From IMG/VR virus record IMGVR_UViG_3300005471_000261, positions 1-41,868 of that record: a DNA stretch of 41,868 bases; one strand, given 5' to 3'. Below the pieces are notes generated by a model. It did no database searches. It saw only the letters and a program-made list of their open reading frames with translations, and had not been told where the DNA came from. A program made the position numbers and the translations under genes. Positions 35,412 through 41,838 of the stretch are shown here, piece after piece; position 1 is the first letter of the stretch; the number at the start of each line of letters is the position of its first letter. The DNA is from a virus.

Positions 35412-35598
35412 ACCCAAGATCACGCTTCGGCTTGACAACTCGACCGGTCGCTACACCCCGGCCCGCCGCGTCTTCGTCACCACCGTGCAGCCGAGGTCCT
35501 GGTGGCGCCGCCTGTTCCGGCTGCCGGCCAAGCGGGTCCGGCGCGGGCCGTTCACGATCGAGCCGTGGCCGGGCTCGCCCTCCGAGCCGAGGAGCTGA
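35404..35598 (+). CDS. Small basic protein, unknown
   Basis: 64 residues from GTG 35404 (8-nt overlap). PEPKITLRLDNSTGRYTPAR is followed by a strand and a basic Trp-containing section (SWWRRLFRLPAKRVRRGPF). Possibly nucleic-acid- or membrane-surface-binding by charge. No family recognised. Its first residues (PEPKI) resemble TEPKI of the next gene. Confidence 0.5.
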   Translation: MPEPKITLRLDNSTGRYTPARRVFVTTVQPRSWWRRLFRLPAKRVRRGPFTIEPWPGSPSEPRS

Positions 35599-35604
35599 GA
35601 AGCC

Positions 35605-36147
35605 ATGACCGAACCCAAGATCGACGGCCGGCTTCGGCTGGAGCGCCTGACCGAGGACGGTGGCTTCGTCAGCGGCTTGCTCGCCGATGGCACCGGTCGT
35701 TGCCTGACCGCCGTCACGCTGTCGATTTCGACGTGGGCCGCGCTGGAGTCCGCCCTTGACGAGAACGCCGGTCTCCGTGAAGCCCTCGAAGCGTCCGAGG
35801 CCGAATGCGCGAAGGTGATCGAGGAGCGGGACGAAGCGTTCGAGCGGATCGCCCGCTGGCGGATCGAGTTGCGCGACAAGAGCAACGACCTGGTCAACAT
35901 TCGAGGCATCCTGTCGCCGAACGGTGGCGAGCGCGCGGTGCCGGACGACGTGCCCACGGTGCCCGACGCAGCGCCCGCTGTGGAGTGGCTGGTGGCCGAA
36001 TTGGGGCGAACGCGCCCAGTCGTCGAAGCGGCGGTGGAGTGGCATGCGGCTGGTCAGTCGTTCGCCGCGAATCTTGGGACTGCCGCCGCCCTGTTCGCCG
36101 CCGTGGACTCCTACACCCAGTCCTCGAACCCGGGAGAGACGCCATGA
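35605..36147 (+). CDS. Coiled-coil protein, unknown
   Basis: 180 residues from ATG 35605. The N-terminal strand domain (LRLERLTEDGGFVSGLLADG, CLTAVTLSISTWAAL) is followed by a long helix with heptads (ALDENAGLREALEASEAECA, KVIEERDEAFERIARWRIEL). A second helical half contains VEWLVAELGRTRPVVEAAVE. Probably an oligomeric cytoplasmic protein. No family recognised. Confidence 0.6.
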   Translation: MTEPKIDGRLRLERLTEDGGFVSGLLADGTGRCLTAVTLSISTWAALESALDENAGLREALEASEAECAKVIEERDEAFERIARWRIELRDKSNDLVNIRGILSPNGGERAVPDDVPTVPDAAPAVEWLVAELGRTRPVVEAAVEWHAAGQSFAANLGTAAALFAAVDSYTQSSNPGETP

Positions 36148-36527
36148 GCGACCAACTCGTCGAAGCGGCGAAACGCCTCGTTGCGCACTGGGGCCGTCGC
36201 CCCGAGCGCAGCATCGCCTACACCGAGGCCGGCGAGCGCGCCAAGGCCATGCTCACCCACGCGGTCCGCGACCACGACGAACGCGCCCGCCTCGCCGCCC
36301 TGAGCGCCCCGTCTGGGCCCGTACAGGACCAGCCGAGAGTCTGGGCCATGCCAGAGATCCCGGAGGACGTGACGCGGCTCCGGGACAAGGACGGCCGCGA
36401 GCACCGCCGCGTCGGTGAGGACTACCCCGGCGTCTGGCAGGACGAGAGCGGCTACTGGTTGGCCAACCTGTCGCTGATCATCGAGCGCGGTCCTCTCACC
36501 GAGGTGGTAGAGCCCGATGGCCGCTAG
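36144..36527 (+). CDS. Unknown early protein
   Basis: 127 residues, ATGA-coupled. Helical half (LVEAAKRLVAHWGRRPERSI, AKAMLTHAVRDHDERARLAA) and a strand half with DVTRLRDKDGREHRRVGEDY and YWLANLSLIIERGPLTEVVE, ending EPDGR. The strand half resembles small SH3-like phage proteins. Its last 11 nt contain the start of the next gene. Confidence 0.55.
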   Translation: MSDQLVEAAKRLVAHWGRRPERSIAYTEAGERAKAMLTHAVRDHDERARLAALSAPSGPVQDQPRVWAMPEIPEDVTRLRDKDGREHRRVGEDYPGVWQDESGYWLANLSLIIERGPLTEVVEPDGR

Positions 36528-36771
36528 CGCCGAGTTCCGGCGACTGCTCCTGCACGCCGCCGAGCGACTCGGCGAAGAGGACGCGTCTGTCCGGGGTGCC
36601 CTCACCGCCGCGGTCACCGACGCGTCGACTGGCTACGGCCGAGGCCAAGCGTTGACCAAACTCACCTCCTACGTTGCCGCTTCCACCTACGCCCAGCTGG
36701 TGATGGAGATGACCGCGAAGTTCCTTACCGACGATCCTGATGAAGGCGTGGTGCAGCCCGATGGCGACTGA
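36517..36771 (+). CDS. Small helical protein, unknown
   Basis: 84 residues from ATG 36517, overlapping the upstream gene by 11 nt. FRRLLLHAAERLGEEDASVR, ALTAAVTDASTGYGRGQALT, then AASTYAQLVMEMTAKFLTDD. Ends QPDGD, a close copy of the endings of the flanking genes. No family recognised. Confidence 0.55.
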   Translation: MAASAEFRRLLLHAAERLGEEDASVRGALTAAVTDASTGYGRGQALTKLTSYVAASTYAQLVMEMTAKFLTDDPDEGVVQPDGD

Positions 36772-37021
36772 CCCCAAACGCAAAGCGCAACCGAAAGGAC
36801 CACCGATGGACCGGGCCACCGTCACCTACCTGGTCGACGACACGGTCAAGACCGAGGTCATCGAAGGCGGGCACGTCTCCGTCCAGATGGGCCGGGGCCG
36901 GCACCGCCGGGGCGCCACGATCGTCCAGGTATCCGACCACCTCGGCGGCACCGTGACCCGGGCGCATCTGTTCCGCCGCGCCGAGTACGTGGACGTTGAG
37001 CGGGGCGTCGATGGCGACTGA
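36761..37021 (+). CDS. Small strand-rich protein, unknown
   Basis: 86 residues from ATG 36761, which repeats the exact 11-nt overlap of its neighbours. An alternative ATG at 36806 has a good AAAGGA ribosome site and would give 71 residues. Core: ATVTYLVDDTVKTEVIEGGH, VSVQMGRGRHRRGATIVQV, then LFRRAEYVDVERGVDGD. Probably a small beta barrel. No family recognised. Confidence 0.55.
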   Translation: MATDPKRKAQPKGPPMDRATVTYLVDDTVKTEVIEGGHVSVQMGRGRHRRGATIVQVSDHLGGTVTRAHLFRRAEYVDVERGVDGD

Positions 37022-37277
37022 CACCTTCGCCGGTTGGATTATCGGCACCGACGCCGACTGCGACATGACCGTGATCGACGAATACGCGTCGAAGCGTCAC
37101 GCGGCGATCGTCCGCGACGAGACGGGCCGGGTCTTCGTCGAAGACCTCGGCTCCACCAACGGCACGCGGGTGATCCACAACGGGGTCCAGACGAAGGTCA
37201 CCGGCTGGCGCCAGATCTGCCCCGGCGACGTGGTGATCGTCGGACGGACGAAGATCCCATGGACGGAGAAGACGTGA
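37011..37277 (+). CDS. Stand-alone FHA-domain protein
   Basis: 88 residues from ATG 37011 (11-nt overlap with the upstream gene). Nearly the whole protein is one FHA domain: FAGWIIGTDADCDMTVID, S27-K-R-H30 in YASKRHAAI, VFVEDLGSTN50-G-T, then HNGVQTKVTGWRQI and PGDVVIVGRTKIPW. Ser, His and Asn of the phosphothreonine pocket are present, but the usual Arg after the first Gly is Thr (G12-T13). In actinomycetes FHA proteins read Ser/Thr-kinase signals. The phage copy could sequester or redirect a host phosphoprotein. Pocket substitution makes binding strength uncertain. Confidence 0.8.
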   Translation: MATDTFAGWIIGTDADCDMTVIDEYASKRHAAIVRDETGRVFVEDLGSTNGTRVIHNGVQTKVTGWRQICPGDVVIVGRTKIPWTEKT

Positions 37278-37561
37278 CGCACCCCGCTCTCAACCGGATG
37301 GCCACCGTCCGGTTCTCGCTGGAGTTGGGCCGACTCCAGCGGCACATCGCCGAAGGCATCGAGGCCTACGGGTGGCAGCTCGGCCTCGACGTGCAGCAGC
37401 GCGCCACCACGGGCTGGCTCCGGACGTACGGGTTCGTCATCAACGGCGAACTGCCCCGGATTCTGCGGCTGCTCGATTCGCTGGTCCTCGTCCTCGGTGA
37501 GGCCTGGGTCGAGACCGTGGTCGAAGCGTTTCGAGCTGAGTTGTTGCGGAGCGGATCATGA
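37274..37561 (+). CDS. Small protein following the FHA gene, unknown
   Basis: 95 residues from GTG 37274 (GTGA overlap). TVRFSLELGRLQRHIAEGIE, YGWQLGLDVQQRATTGWLRT, YGFVINGELPRILRLLDSLV, then WVETVVEAFRAELL. Mixed alpha/beta, resembling small DNA-mimic or chaperone-sized proteins but not identifiable. Co-translated with the FHA protein, so a joint role is possible. Confidence 0.55.
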   Translation: MTHPALNRMATVRFSLELGRLQRHIAEGIEAYGWQLGLDVQQRATTGWLRTYGFVINGELPRILRLLDSLVLVLGEAWVETVVEAFRAELLRSGS

Positions 37562-38004
37562 CTGACCCCACACCCGAGGCGTACGAAGCGGCGGCCCGGG
37601 CCGACCACGACGTGAACAGCCTGTGCTTCGGGCCGATCGAACACTGCCCGCACCGTGCCGAGCACGTGAACGGCGCATCCGCCGCCGTTGATGCCGCCCT
37701 GCCGATCATCGAGGCTCAGATACGGGCGAAGGTCGCGGCGGAGATCCGCCAACACGCACAGGACGAGATCCGGCTGCAGTCGTCGTGGCTGTGGCACGCG
37801 CTCGGCGAGTCGAGGTTGGAAACGGCGGCCGAGAAGTTCGCCGACCGGGTCCTCGCGCCGCCTGCCGTGTGCGCGAACTGCGATATGCCCATCGCCAAGG
37901 CGCGGACGAGCACGGGCTGGACGCATGTCGGCGAGTGGTCAGGCGTCCGTTGCAAAGGTGCGATCACCGGTGCCCGTATCGCTGAAGGGAGCACCGATGG
38001 GTGA
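37558..38004 (+). CDS. Unknown protein with a zinc-ribbon-like C-terminus
   Basis: 148 residues, ATGA-coupled. CFGPIEHCPHRAEHVNGASA, a long helix (ALPIIEAQIRAKVAAEIRQH), LWHALGESRLETAAEKFADR, and a final CANCDMPIAKARTSTGWTHV plus GVRCKG. The CANCD and C knuckles suggest one zinc ion. The pattern of helix plus ribbon is common in actinophage early proteins; no function known. Confidence 0.55.
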   Translation: MTDPTPEAYEAAARADHDVNSLCFGPIEHCPHRAEHVNGASAAVDAALPIIEAQIRAKVAAEIRQHAQDEIRLQSSWLWHALGESRLETAAEKFADRVLAPPAVCANCDMPIAKARTSTGWTHVGEWSGVRCKGAITGARIAEGSTDG

Positions 38005-38245
38005 TCGGTTTGTGATCAGCTTCGCCGCAGGGGCCGAGTACAGCGAGGACCGCGACGGCGTCAACTGGTTCGACGCCCCCCTTCCTCGCCGTTGGCATCG
38101 CTGTAGGGCGCAGAGTCGCGGCAACCTCGGCGGACACGTGTACCGCTGCGCCTGCGGGGCGATCAGCCCGGACGGCAAGTACTGGCTGGAGCGCAACTCA
38201 CGGAGGGCCGCCCGTATCGCTGAGAGCAAGGGAGACGAGACGTGA
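37997..38245 (+). CDS. Small Cys/His protein, unknown
   Basis: 82 residues from ATG 37997 (8-nt overlap). VISFAAGAEYSEDRDGVNWF, RRWHRCRAQSRGNLGGHVYR, CACGAISPDGKYWLERNSRR. His/Cys spacing (HRC, CACG) suits a treble-clef-like zinc site. No family recognised. Confidence 0.55.
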   Translation: MGDRFVISFAAGAEYSEDRDGVNWFDAPLPRRWHRCRAQSRGNLGGHVYRCACGAISPDGKYWLERNSRRAARIAESKGDET

Positions 38246-38373
38246 AGACCGCACTCCAGCGGATCGGCTGCGGGCACCCGCTCGCGGCCGAGGTCACCAC
38301 GCTCGGCGACCCGGATCGGCGATGGCGGTGCATCAGGTGCGGCGCCGAGTGGTGCACGAAGGGGCGGCGATGA
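38242..38373 (+). CDS. 43-residue zinc-ribbon peptide
   Basis: GTG 38242 overlaps the upstream stop and its stop overlaps the next ATG. LQRIGCGHPLAAEV, then RRWRCIRCGAEWCTKGRR: C10/H12 and the CIRCG knuckle give a plausible zinc site. Overlaps on both sides support it as a gene. Unknown role. Confidence 0.6.
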   Translation: MKTALQRIGCGHPLAAEVTTLGDPDRRWRCIRCGAEWCTKGRR

Positions 38374-38627
38374 CCGAACTCCGCGAGTACTGGACCACCG
38401 GCCCCGGCGCGGTCGACATCCGTCCCGACCCCCGGTTGAGCAACCTGCGCCCCGGCTGGCTCGACGGAGACGGATGGCGGGACCGGCTGTCGGCGCTCCG
38501 CGACGAGGACGTCGAGTGGATCGAACGGCAATGGGAGTTGGCCAGCGGTGCGCGCCCAGTGCCCATGATCCCGCGACTGGTCCGAAGCATCAGCTACGGC
38601 CTCACCGAAGCGGAGAACCCGAAATGA
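38370..38627 (+). CDS. Small protein, unknown
   Basis: 85 residues, ATGA-coupled. EYWTTGPGAVDIRPDPRLSN, WRDRLSALRDEDVEWIERQW, then PMIPRLVRSISYGLTEAEN. Acidic and Trp-containing, probably helical in the middle. No family recognised. Confidence 0.55.
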   Translation: MTELREYWTTGPGAVDIRPDPRLSNLRPGWLDGDGWRDRLSALRDEDVEWIERQWELASGARPVPMIPRLVRSISYGLTEAENPK

Positions 38628-38839
38628 GCCTCCTCGAAGCCCTGGACTCCTTCCCCGTCCCACGTCTGCGCTGGATGGCTGACGTCATCCGCAGCGACCC
38701 CGCCATGGAGCAACTGCTGCGAGCCACGGCGGATGCGTGGGATGCCGGTGACCGCTCGCCGCTCGCCGTGGCCGCCCTGGCGCTGGCGGACTCGGTCTGG
38801 GCTGAGATCCGGCAGGACGTCACGGAGGTTCGCGAGTGA
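38624..38839 (+). CDS. Small helical protein, unknown
   Basis: 71 residues, ATGA-coupled. SLLEALDSFPVPRLRWMADV, MEQLLRATADAWDAGDRSPL, AVAALALADSVWAEIRQDVT. Helical; no family recognised. Confidence 0.5.
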   Translation: MSLLEALDSFPVPRLRWMADVIRSDPAMEQLLRATADAWDAGDRSPLAVAALALADSVWAEIRQDVTEVRE

Positions 38840-38997
38840 CCGAGCCCACCATGCGGACGGAACTCTGGGGCATCAGGACCTGCCTCGACGGCCGTATCCG
38901 CCATTTCCCGCGTGTGCCGATCACCGGCGAGCCGTGGGTCTGCACCATGTGCGGCTGCCCAGCCAGGGACTTCACAGAGGAGGCGGCCCGCGAGTGA
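38836..38997 (+). CDS. 53-residue Cys-rich peptide
   Basis: GTG 38836 overlaps the upstream stop and its stop overlaps the next GTG. LWGIRTCLDGRIRHFPRVPI is followed by WVCTMCGCPARDFTEEAA. The CTMCGC knuckle is a likely zinc ligand set. Same overlap style as its neighbours; unknown role. Confidence 0.6.
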   Translation: MTEPTMRTELWGIRTCLDGRIRHFPRVPITGEPWVCTMCGCPARDFTEEAARE

Positions 38998-39866
38998 CCG
39001 ACCACCTCTGTACCGCCACCGGCTGCACCGTTCGAGGCGAACACCACCGCGACTGCATCGACGTGACCCGCTGCCGTGGCTGCAAACCAGCCCCGGCCGA
39101 ACACGGCTGCTTCTGCACCGGCTGCTCATCGCGGCTGAGACGCTGGCTGGGTGAGATCCCCGAACTGTTCGCCGACGTCGTCGATCCGCCGTCCGCCGAC
39201 CCCGACGCGCGACCCGCCCGCAAGGTCATCCGCCGCGACGCCACCGACGACGGCGACGAACTCGGCTTCCCCCGTGACCCGGTCGCCTTCCATCTGCCCG
39301 CCGGCCCCGTCCCCGGCGCGACCAGTCAACCCCGCGTCTCCGGCAGCCGCGACACCGTGCTCGCCAACCGCTATGTCGAAGGCGCTGGCGGCACGGTCAA
39401 CCCGACCGGGCGGCCCGACGACCAACTCGGCGACCCACCACCCGCCGTGCTCCTCGGCTCGTGGTGTTGCGACTGGGCCGACGCCCGCGACATGGCCGAG
39501 AAGGTGCCATACACGGTCGAGGGTCTGGCGTGGTGGCTGAGTAACCGGCTGTCGTGGGCGTTGGAGCATCACGGAGCCATGGCTGAGTTCTACGGAGAGG
39601 TCGGGGACCTGCATGCGCGGCTGTGGTCCGAGGCCGGACGCGGAGAGCCGAAGCCAGAACACTGCAAGGCCGTCCCGTGCAAGAGCTGCAACCGGCTCAC
39701 CCTCTACCGCCGCTCCGACGGCTCCGGTGATGTGGAGTGCCTCACCGCCGCATGCACCCGCGTCTACCGGCGGAGCGAGTACGACGAATGGGCCAAGATG
39801 ATCACCGCACCGGTGCACCGCGACTGGCTCACCGAACGCGCCGAACAAGAAAGGGCACACGCATGA
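38994..39866 (+). CDS. Cys/His-rich actinophage protein, unknown
   Basis: 290 residues from GTG 38994 (GTGA overlap). The N-terminal 50 residues form a dense cluster (CTATGCTVRGEHHRDC, CRGCKPAPAEHGCFCTGCS). Then come a linker (DDGDELGFPRDPVAFHLPAG), a helical domain (LLGSWCCDWADARDMAEKVP, LAWWLSNRLSWALEHHGAMA) and a second zinc ribbon (CKAVPCKSCNRLTLYRRSDG, DVECLTAACTRVYRRSEYDE). It resembles zinc-ribbon proteins common in actinophage genomes; DNA or nucleotide binding is plausible but unproved. Confidence 0.65.
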   Translation: MTDHLCTATGCTVRGEHHRDCIDVTRCRGCKPAPAEHGCFCTGCSSRLRRWLGEIPELFADVVDPPSADPDARPARKVIRRDATDDGDELGFPRDPVAFHLPAGPVPGATSQPRVSGSRDTVLANRYVEGAGGTVNPTGRPDDQLGDPPPAVLLGSWCCDWADARDMAEKVPYTVEGLAWWLSNRLSWALEHHGAMAEFYGEVGDLHARLWSEAGRGEPKPEHCKAVPCKSCNRLTLYRRSDGSGDVECLTAACTRVYRRSEYDEWAKMITAPVHRDWLTERAEQERAHA

Positions 39867-40102
39867 CGATCTACGTGACCATGGTCGCGGACCGACACAC
39901 CGACCCCGAGCCGTACCTGTTCACCACCGCCGCCGCGGCAATCGCGTACGCCGAAGCGGCGGCAGCGGAGAACGCCACTGACCCCGACGACATCGAGGAG
40001 GAGCCGGTCGAAGGCTGGCTCTACTACGCCCGCTACTCGGTGGAGGGCGACTCCGTGTGGGTGCTTGGGAAGGAGATCGACGCCCCGGAGACAAGCAGTT
40101 AG
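39863..40102 (+). CDS. Small protein, paralogue of the gene at 25228
   Basis: 79 residues, ATGA-coupled. IYVTMVADRHTDPEPYLFTT, AIAYAEAAAAENATDPDD, then GWLYYARYSVEGDSVWVLGK. The order and spacing of these elements match 25228-25494 through most of the length, with lower similarity in the Ala-rich helix. It ends the long early operon; a promoter overlaps just after its stop. Confidence 0.65.
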   Translation: MTIYVTMVADRHTDPEPYLFTTAAAAIAYAEAAAAENATDPDDIEEEPVEGWLYYARYSVEGDSVWVLGKEIDAPETSS

Positions 40103-40130
40103 TTGACCTTCGCAAAGTCCGTGTTACTCT
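40103..40130 (+). promoter_or_regulatory. Promoter after the main early operon
   Basis: TTGACC (40103-40108), 16 nt, TACTCT (40125-40130), starting at the base after the stop of the previous gene. It fits a vegetative promoter for the gene at 40175, which has a GGAGG ribosome site and an untranslated leader of about 40 nt. The -10 hexamer equals that before the antisense cassette at 12402-12407. Confidence 0.55.
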
Positions 40131-40174
40131 TCCGACAGCGCCACTGTGCCCTTCGACCACTTCGGAGGTGTGCG

Positions 40175-40462
40175 GTGGCTCTTTCCGTGCCCGAACACAT
40201 CGACGAGGATGTCGGCGTTACCCGAGCCATGGCTGCCGAGTACCTCACCGAAGCTGGCGTCACACCGCACATGATCAGCGTGTGGGGTAAGCGCGGCTGG
40301 GTCACGCCCAACGGACAACGCCGCCACCTCACCGTCGTCGGCACCACCCCACGCGGCCAGATGCTGTTCCGCTACGGAGACATCCTCGACGCCGAAGGCG
40401 ACACCCGCAGCAACCCCAACAGCTCCCGCTCCGCAGTGCGCCGTATGGCCGCCGCAACCTGA
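40175..40462 (+). CDS. Small winged-helix-like DNA-binding protein
   Basis: 95 residues from GTG 40175, with GGAGG at 40164-40168. The same frame is open upstream, but that stretch is the promoter and leader. EHIDEDVGVTRAMAAEYLTE, AGVTPHMISVWGKRGWVTPN (HTH with the SVWGKRGW recognition helix), RRHLTVVGTTPRGQMLFRYG (wing), and a basic end. It may be a late regulator, since its promoter stands apart from the early operon. Confidence 0.65.
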   Translation: MALSVPEHIDEDVGVTRAMAAEYLTEAGVTPHMISVWGKRGWVTPNGQRRHLTVVGTTPRGQMLFRYGDILDAEGDTRSNPNSSRSAVRRMAAAT

Positions 40463-40480
40463 ACCCCCCGAGGAGACTCG

Positions 40481-40801
40481 ATGGCATTCGACTTCCTCGG
40501 CCCGGTCACGATCGTGTTGACCGACGAGACTTCGCTCCGCACGATCATCAAAGAAGAGATCCACAAACTGGAGGTAAAGCTCATGACCGAGTTCGCCGAC
40601 CTGCGCGACCAACTCGTAGGCGTCTTCGCCGACCTCGCCGCGAAGATCCAGCGCCTCCAGGACGCCGTCGACAACCCGTCGAGCGAGACCCACCTGTCCG
40701 ACGAGGACCAGGTGCTGTTCGACGAGATCAAGGCCACCGTCGAGGCTGCCCGTGGAACCGTAGGTGACGAGAACGCCGACGGCGTACCCGCGGTCGAGTA
40801 G
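40481..40801 (+). CDS. Coiled-coil acidic protein, unknown
   Basis: 106 residues from ATG 40481, preceded by GAGGAGA. Amphipathic helix region TIIKEEIHKLEVKLMTEFAD, LRDQLVGVFADLAAKIQRLQ, DAVDN, then an acidic end (LSDEDQVLFDEIKATVEAAR). Similar helical proteins with repeated hydrophobic heptads occur before HNH genes in actinophages and may be minor structural proteins. No family assigned. Confidence 0.6.
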   Translation: MAFDFLGPVTIVLTDETSLRTIIKEEIHKLEVKLMTEFADLRDQLVGVFADLAAKIQRLQDAVDNPSSETHLSDEDQVLFDEIKATVEAARGTVGDENADGVPAVE

Positions 40802-40807
40802 TGGGAC

Positions 40808-40842
40808 TGTCGGCCACGGCTAGGACGGAGCCGTGGCCGACA
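40808..40842 (+). terminator. 14-bp perfect hairpin before the HNH gene
   Basis: TGTCGGCCACGGCT (40808-40821), 7-nt loop, AGCCGTGGCCGACA (40829-40842). It follows the stop at 40801 by 6 nt; no T-tract. It probably ends the 40175-40801 transcript and argues against the GTG at 40801 as the start of the next gene. Confidence 0.65.
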
Positions 40843-40866
40843 CCAACGCGGCGATTGGGACGTGAC

Positions 40867-41190
40867 ATGGTCAAGCGCCCATGCCTCGACTGCGGACGGC
40901 TTTCCGCCGAGACTCGATGCCCAGAGCATCGACGGATCAAAGACACGATCAAGCTGCGGGCGAAACGCGAACGCCGGCCACGCATCGCCAGCGAAGACGG
41001 ACGTCGCGCCCGTGCGGTAGCCGCACACAGGGCCACGGTCGGCGACTGGTGTCCGGGCTGGAACTGCGACCCCCATCCCAGTAGCGACCTGACCGCCGAC
41101 CATCCCGTAGCGGTCGGATCCGGCGGAGCGGAACGCCAACCACTCGCGGTCCTGTGCCGCGCGTGCAACGGAGCCAAGGGCTCCAACTAA
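40867..41190 (+). CDS. HNH endonuclease
   Basis: 107 residues from ATG 40867; a GTG at 40801 in the same frame would run through the hairpin and is less likely. Zinc knuckle CLDCGRLSAETRCPEH, a basic helix (IKDTIKLRAKRERRPR), then the HNH core with CPGWNCDPHPSSDLTADHPV (DH pair), AVGSGGAERQPL and LCRACNGAKGS (CxxCN, Lys). HNH enzymes at the packaging end of phage genomes often assist terminase with DNA cleavage. That this is such a packaging HNH is possible if the genome end lies just to the right. Confidence 0.8.
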   Translation: MVKRPCLDCGRLSAETRCPEHRRIKDTIKLRAKRERRPRIASEDGRRARAVAAHRATVGDWCPGWNCDPHPSSDLTADHPVAVGSGGAERQPLAVLCRACNGAKGSN

Positions 41191-41200
41191 CCCGATCACC

Positions 41201-41254
41201 CCAAGGGGTTGCTCCCTTGGGTAGGAAGGCCCATGTCTCCAGGCATGGGCCTTC
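41201..41254 (+). terminator. Tandem hairpins between the two HNH genes
   Basis: First stem CCAAGGG (41201-41207) with CCCTTGG (41214-41220); second stem GAAGGCCCATG (41225-41235) with CATGGGCCTTC (41244-41254). Two adjacent perfect stems with short loops are a strong transcription stop for the HNH gene and isolate the next gene. Confidence 0.7.
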
Positions 41255-41277
41255 TGCCTTTCCTGGAGATGGTGACC

Positions 41278-41838
41278 ATGGTCAGAACGTGCTCGATCGA
41301 CGGATGCGACAAGCCGACACGGAGCGGATCGGCGGAGTGGTGCAAGATGCACTACCACCGCTGGTACCGGCACGGCAGTACGGACAAGCGCGCACCGGGT
41401 AGTGGTATAACGGCAAGTCACGGACGTCGATACAAGTCGGTGTCCCGTCCACAGCATCCCCTTGTGCTCATGGGTGACCTTGCGGAGGGACGCGTCTACG
41501 TGCACCGCATGGTGTTGTATGACGCCATTGGGCCGGGCTCACACGGATGCCACTGGTGCGCGAGGCTGGTCACCTGGAGCAGTACCCGTGGTGATCCCGA
41601 CTGCCTCATGGTGGATCACGTCAATGGCGTGGGTGATGACAACAGGCTGGAGAACCTAGTCCCTGCATGCATCGAGTGCAATGCGGGGCGTAGCGCACAG
41701 GCCAAGGCTGAGGCGCTGCGTGCTGCAGGGTGGTGGTCCAGTCATGACACAGTCAGTCGACTCAAGAGCCAGCCGCGTAGAGCCCAGATCGTAGCTACTA
41801 CACATGTTCGAGAGCCTGAGCATAGTCACGTAGAGTGA
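41278..41838 (+). CDS. HNH homing endonuclease-like protein
   Basis: 186 residues from ATG 41278 (ATG 41269 is three codons earlier). N-terminal knuckle CSIDGCDKPTRSGSAEWCKM with HYHRWYRHG, a strand region, then the HNH core RVYVHRMVLYDAIGPGSHGC, CLMVDHVNGVGDDNRLENLV (DH and N), ACIECNAGRSAQAK. Layout and the DHVNG..DNRLENL motif are those of free-standing homing HNH enzymes. The last 100 nt of the gene are richer in A and T than the neighbourhood, consistent with recent transfer. It is the last complete gene; 41839-41868 shows nothing further. Confidence 0.8.
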   Translation: MVRTCSIDGCDKPTRSGSAEWCKMHYHRWYRHGSTDKRAPGSGITASHGRRYKSVSRPQHPLVLMGDLAEGRVYVHRMVLYDAIGPGSHGCHWCARLVTWSSTRGDPDCLMVDHVNGVGDDNRLENLVPACIECNAGRSAQAKAEALRAAGWWSSHDTVSRLKSQPRRAQIVATTHVREPEHSHVE

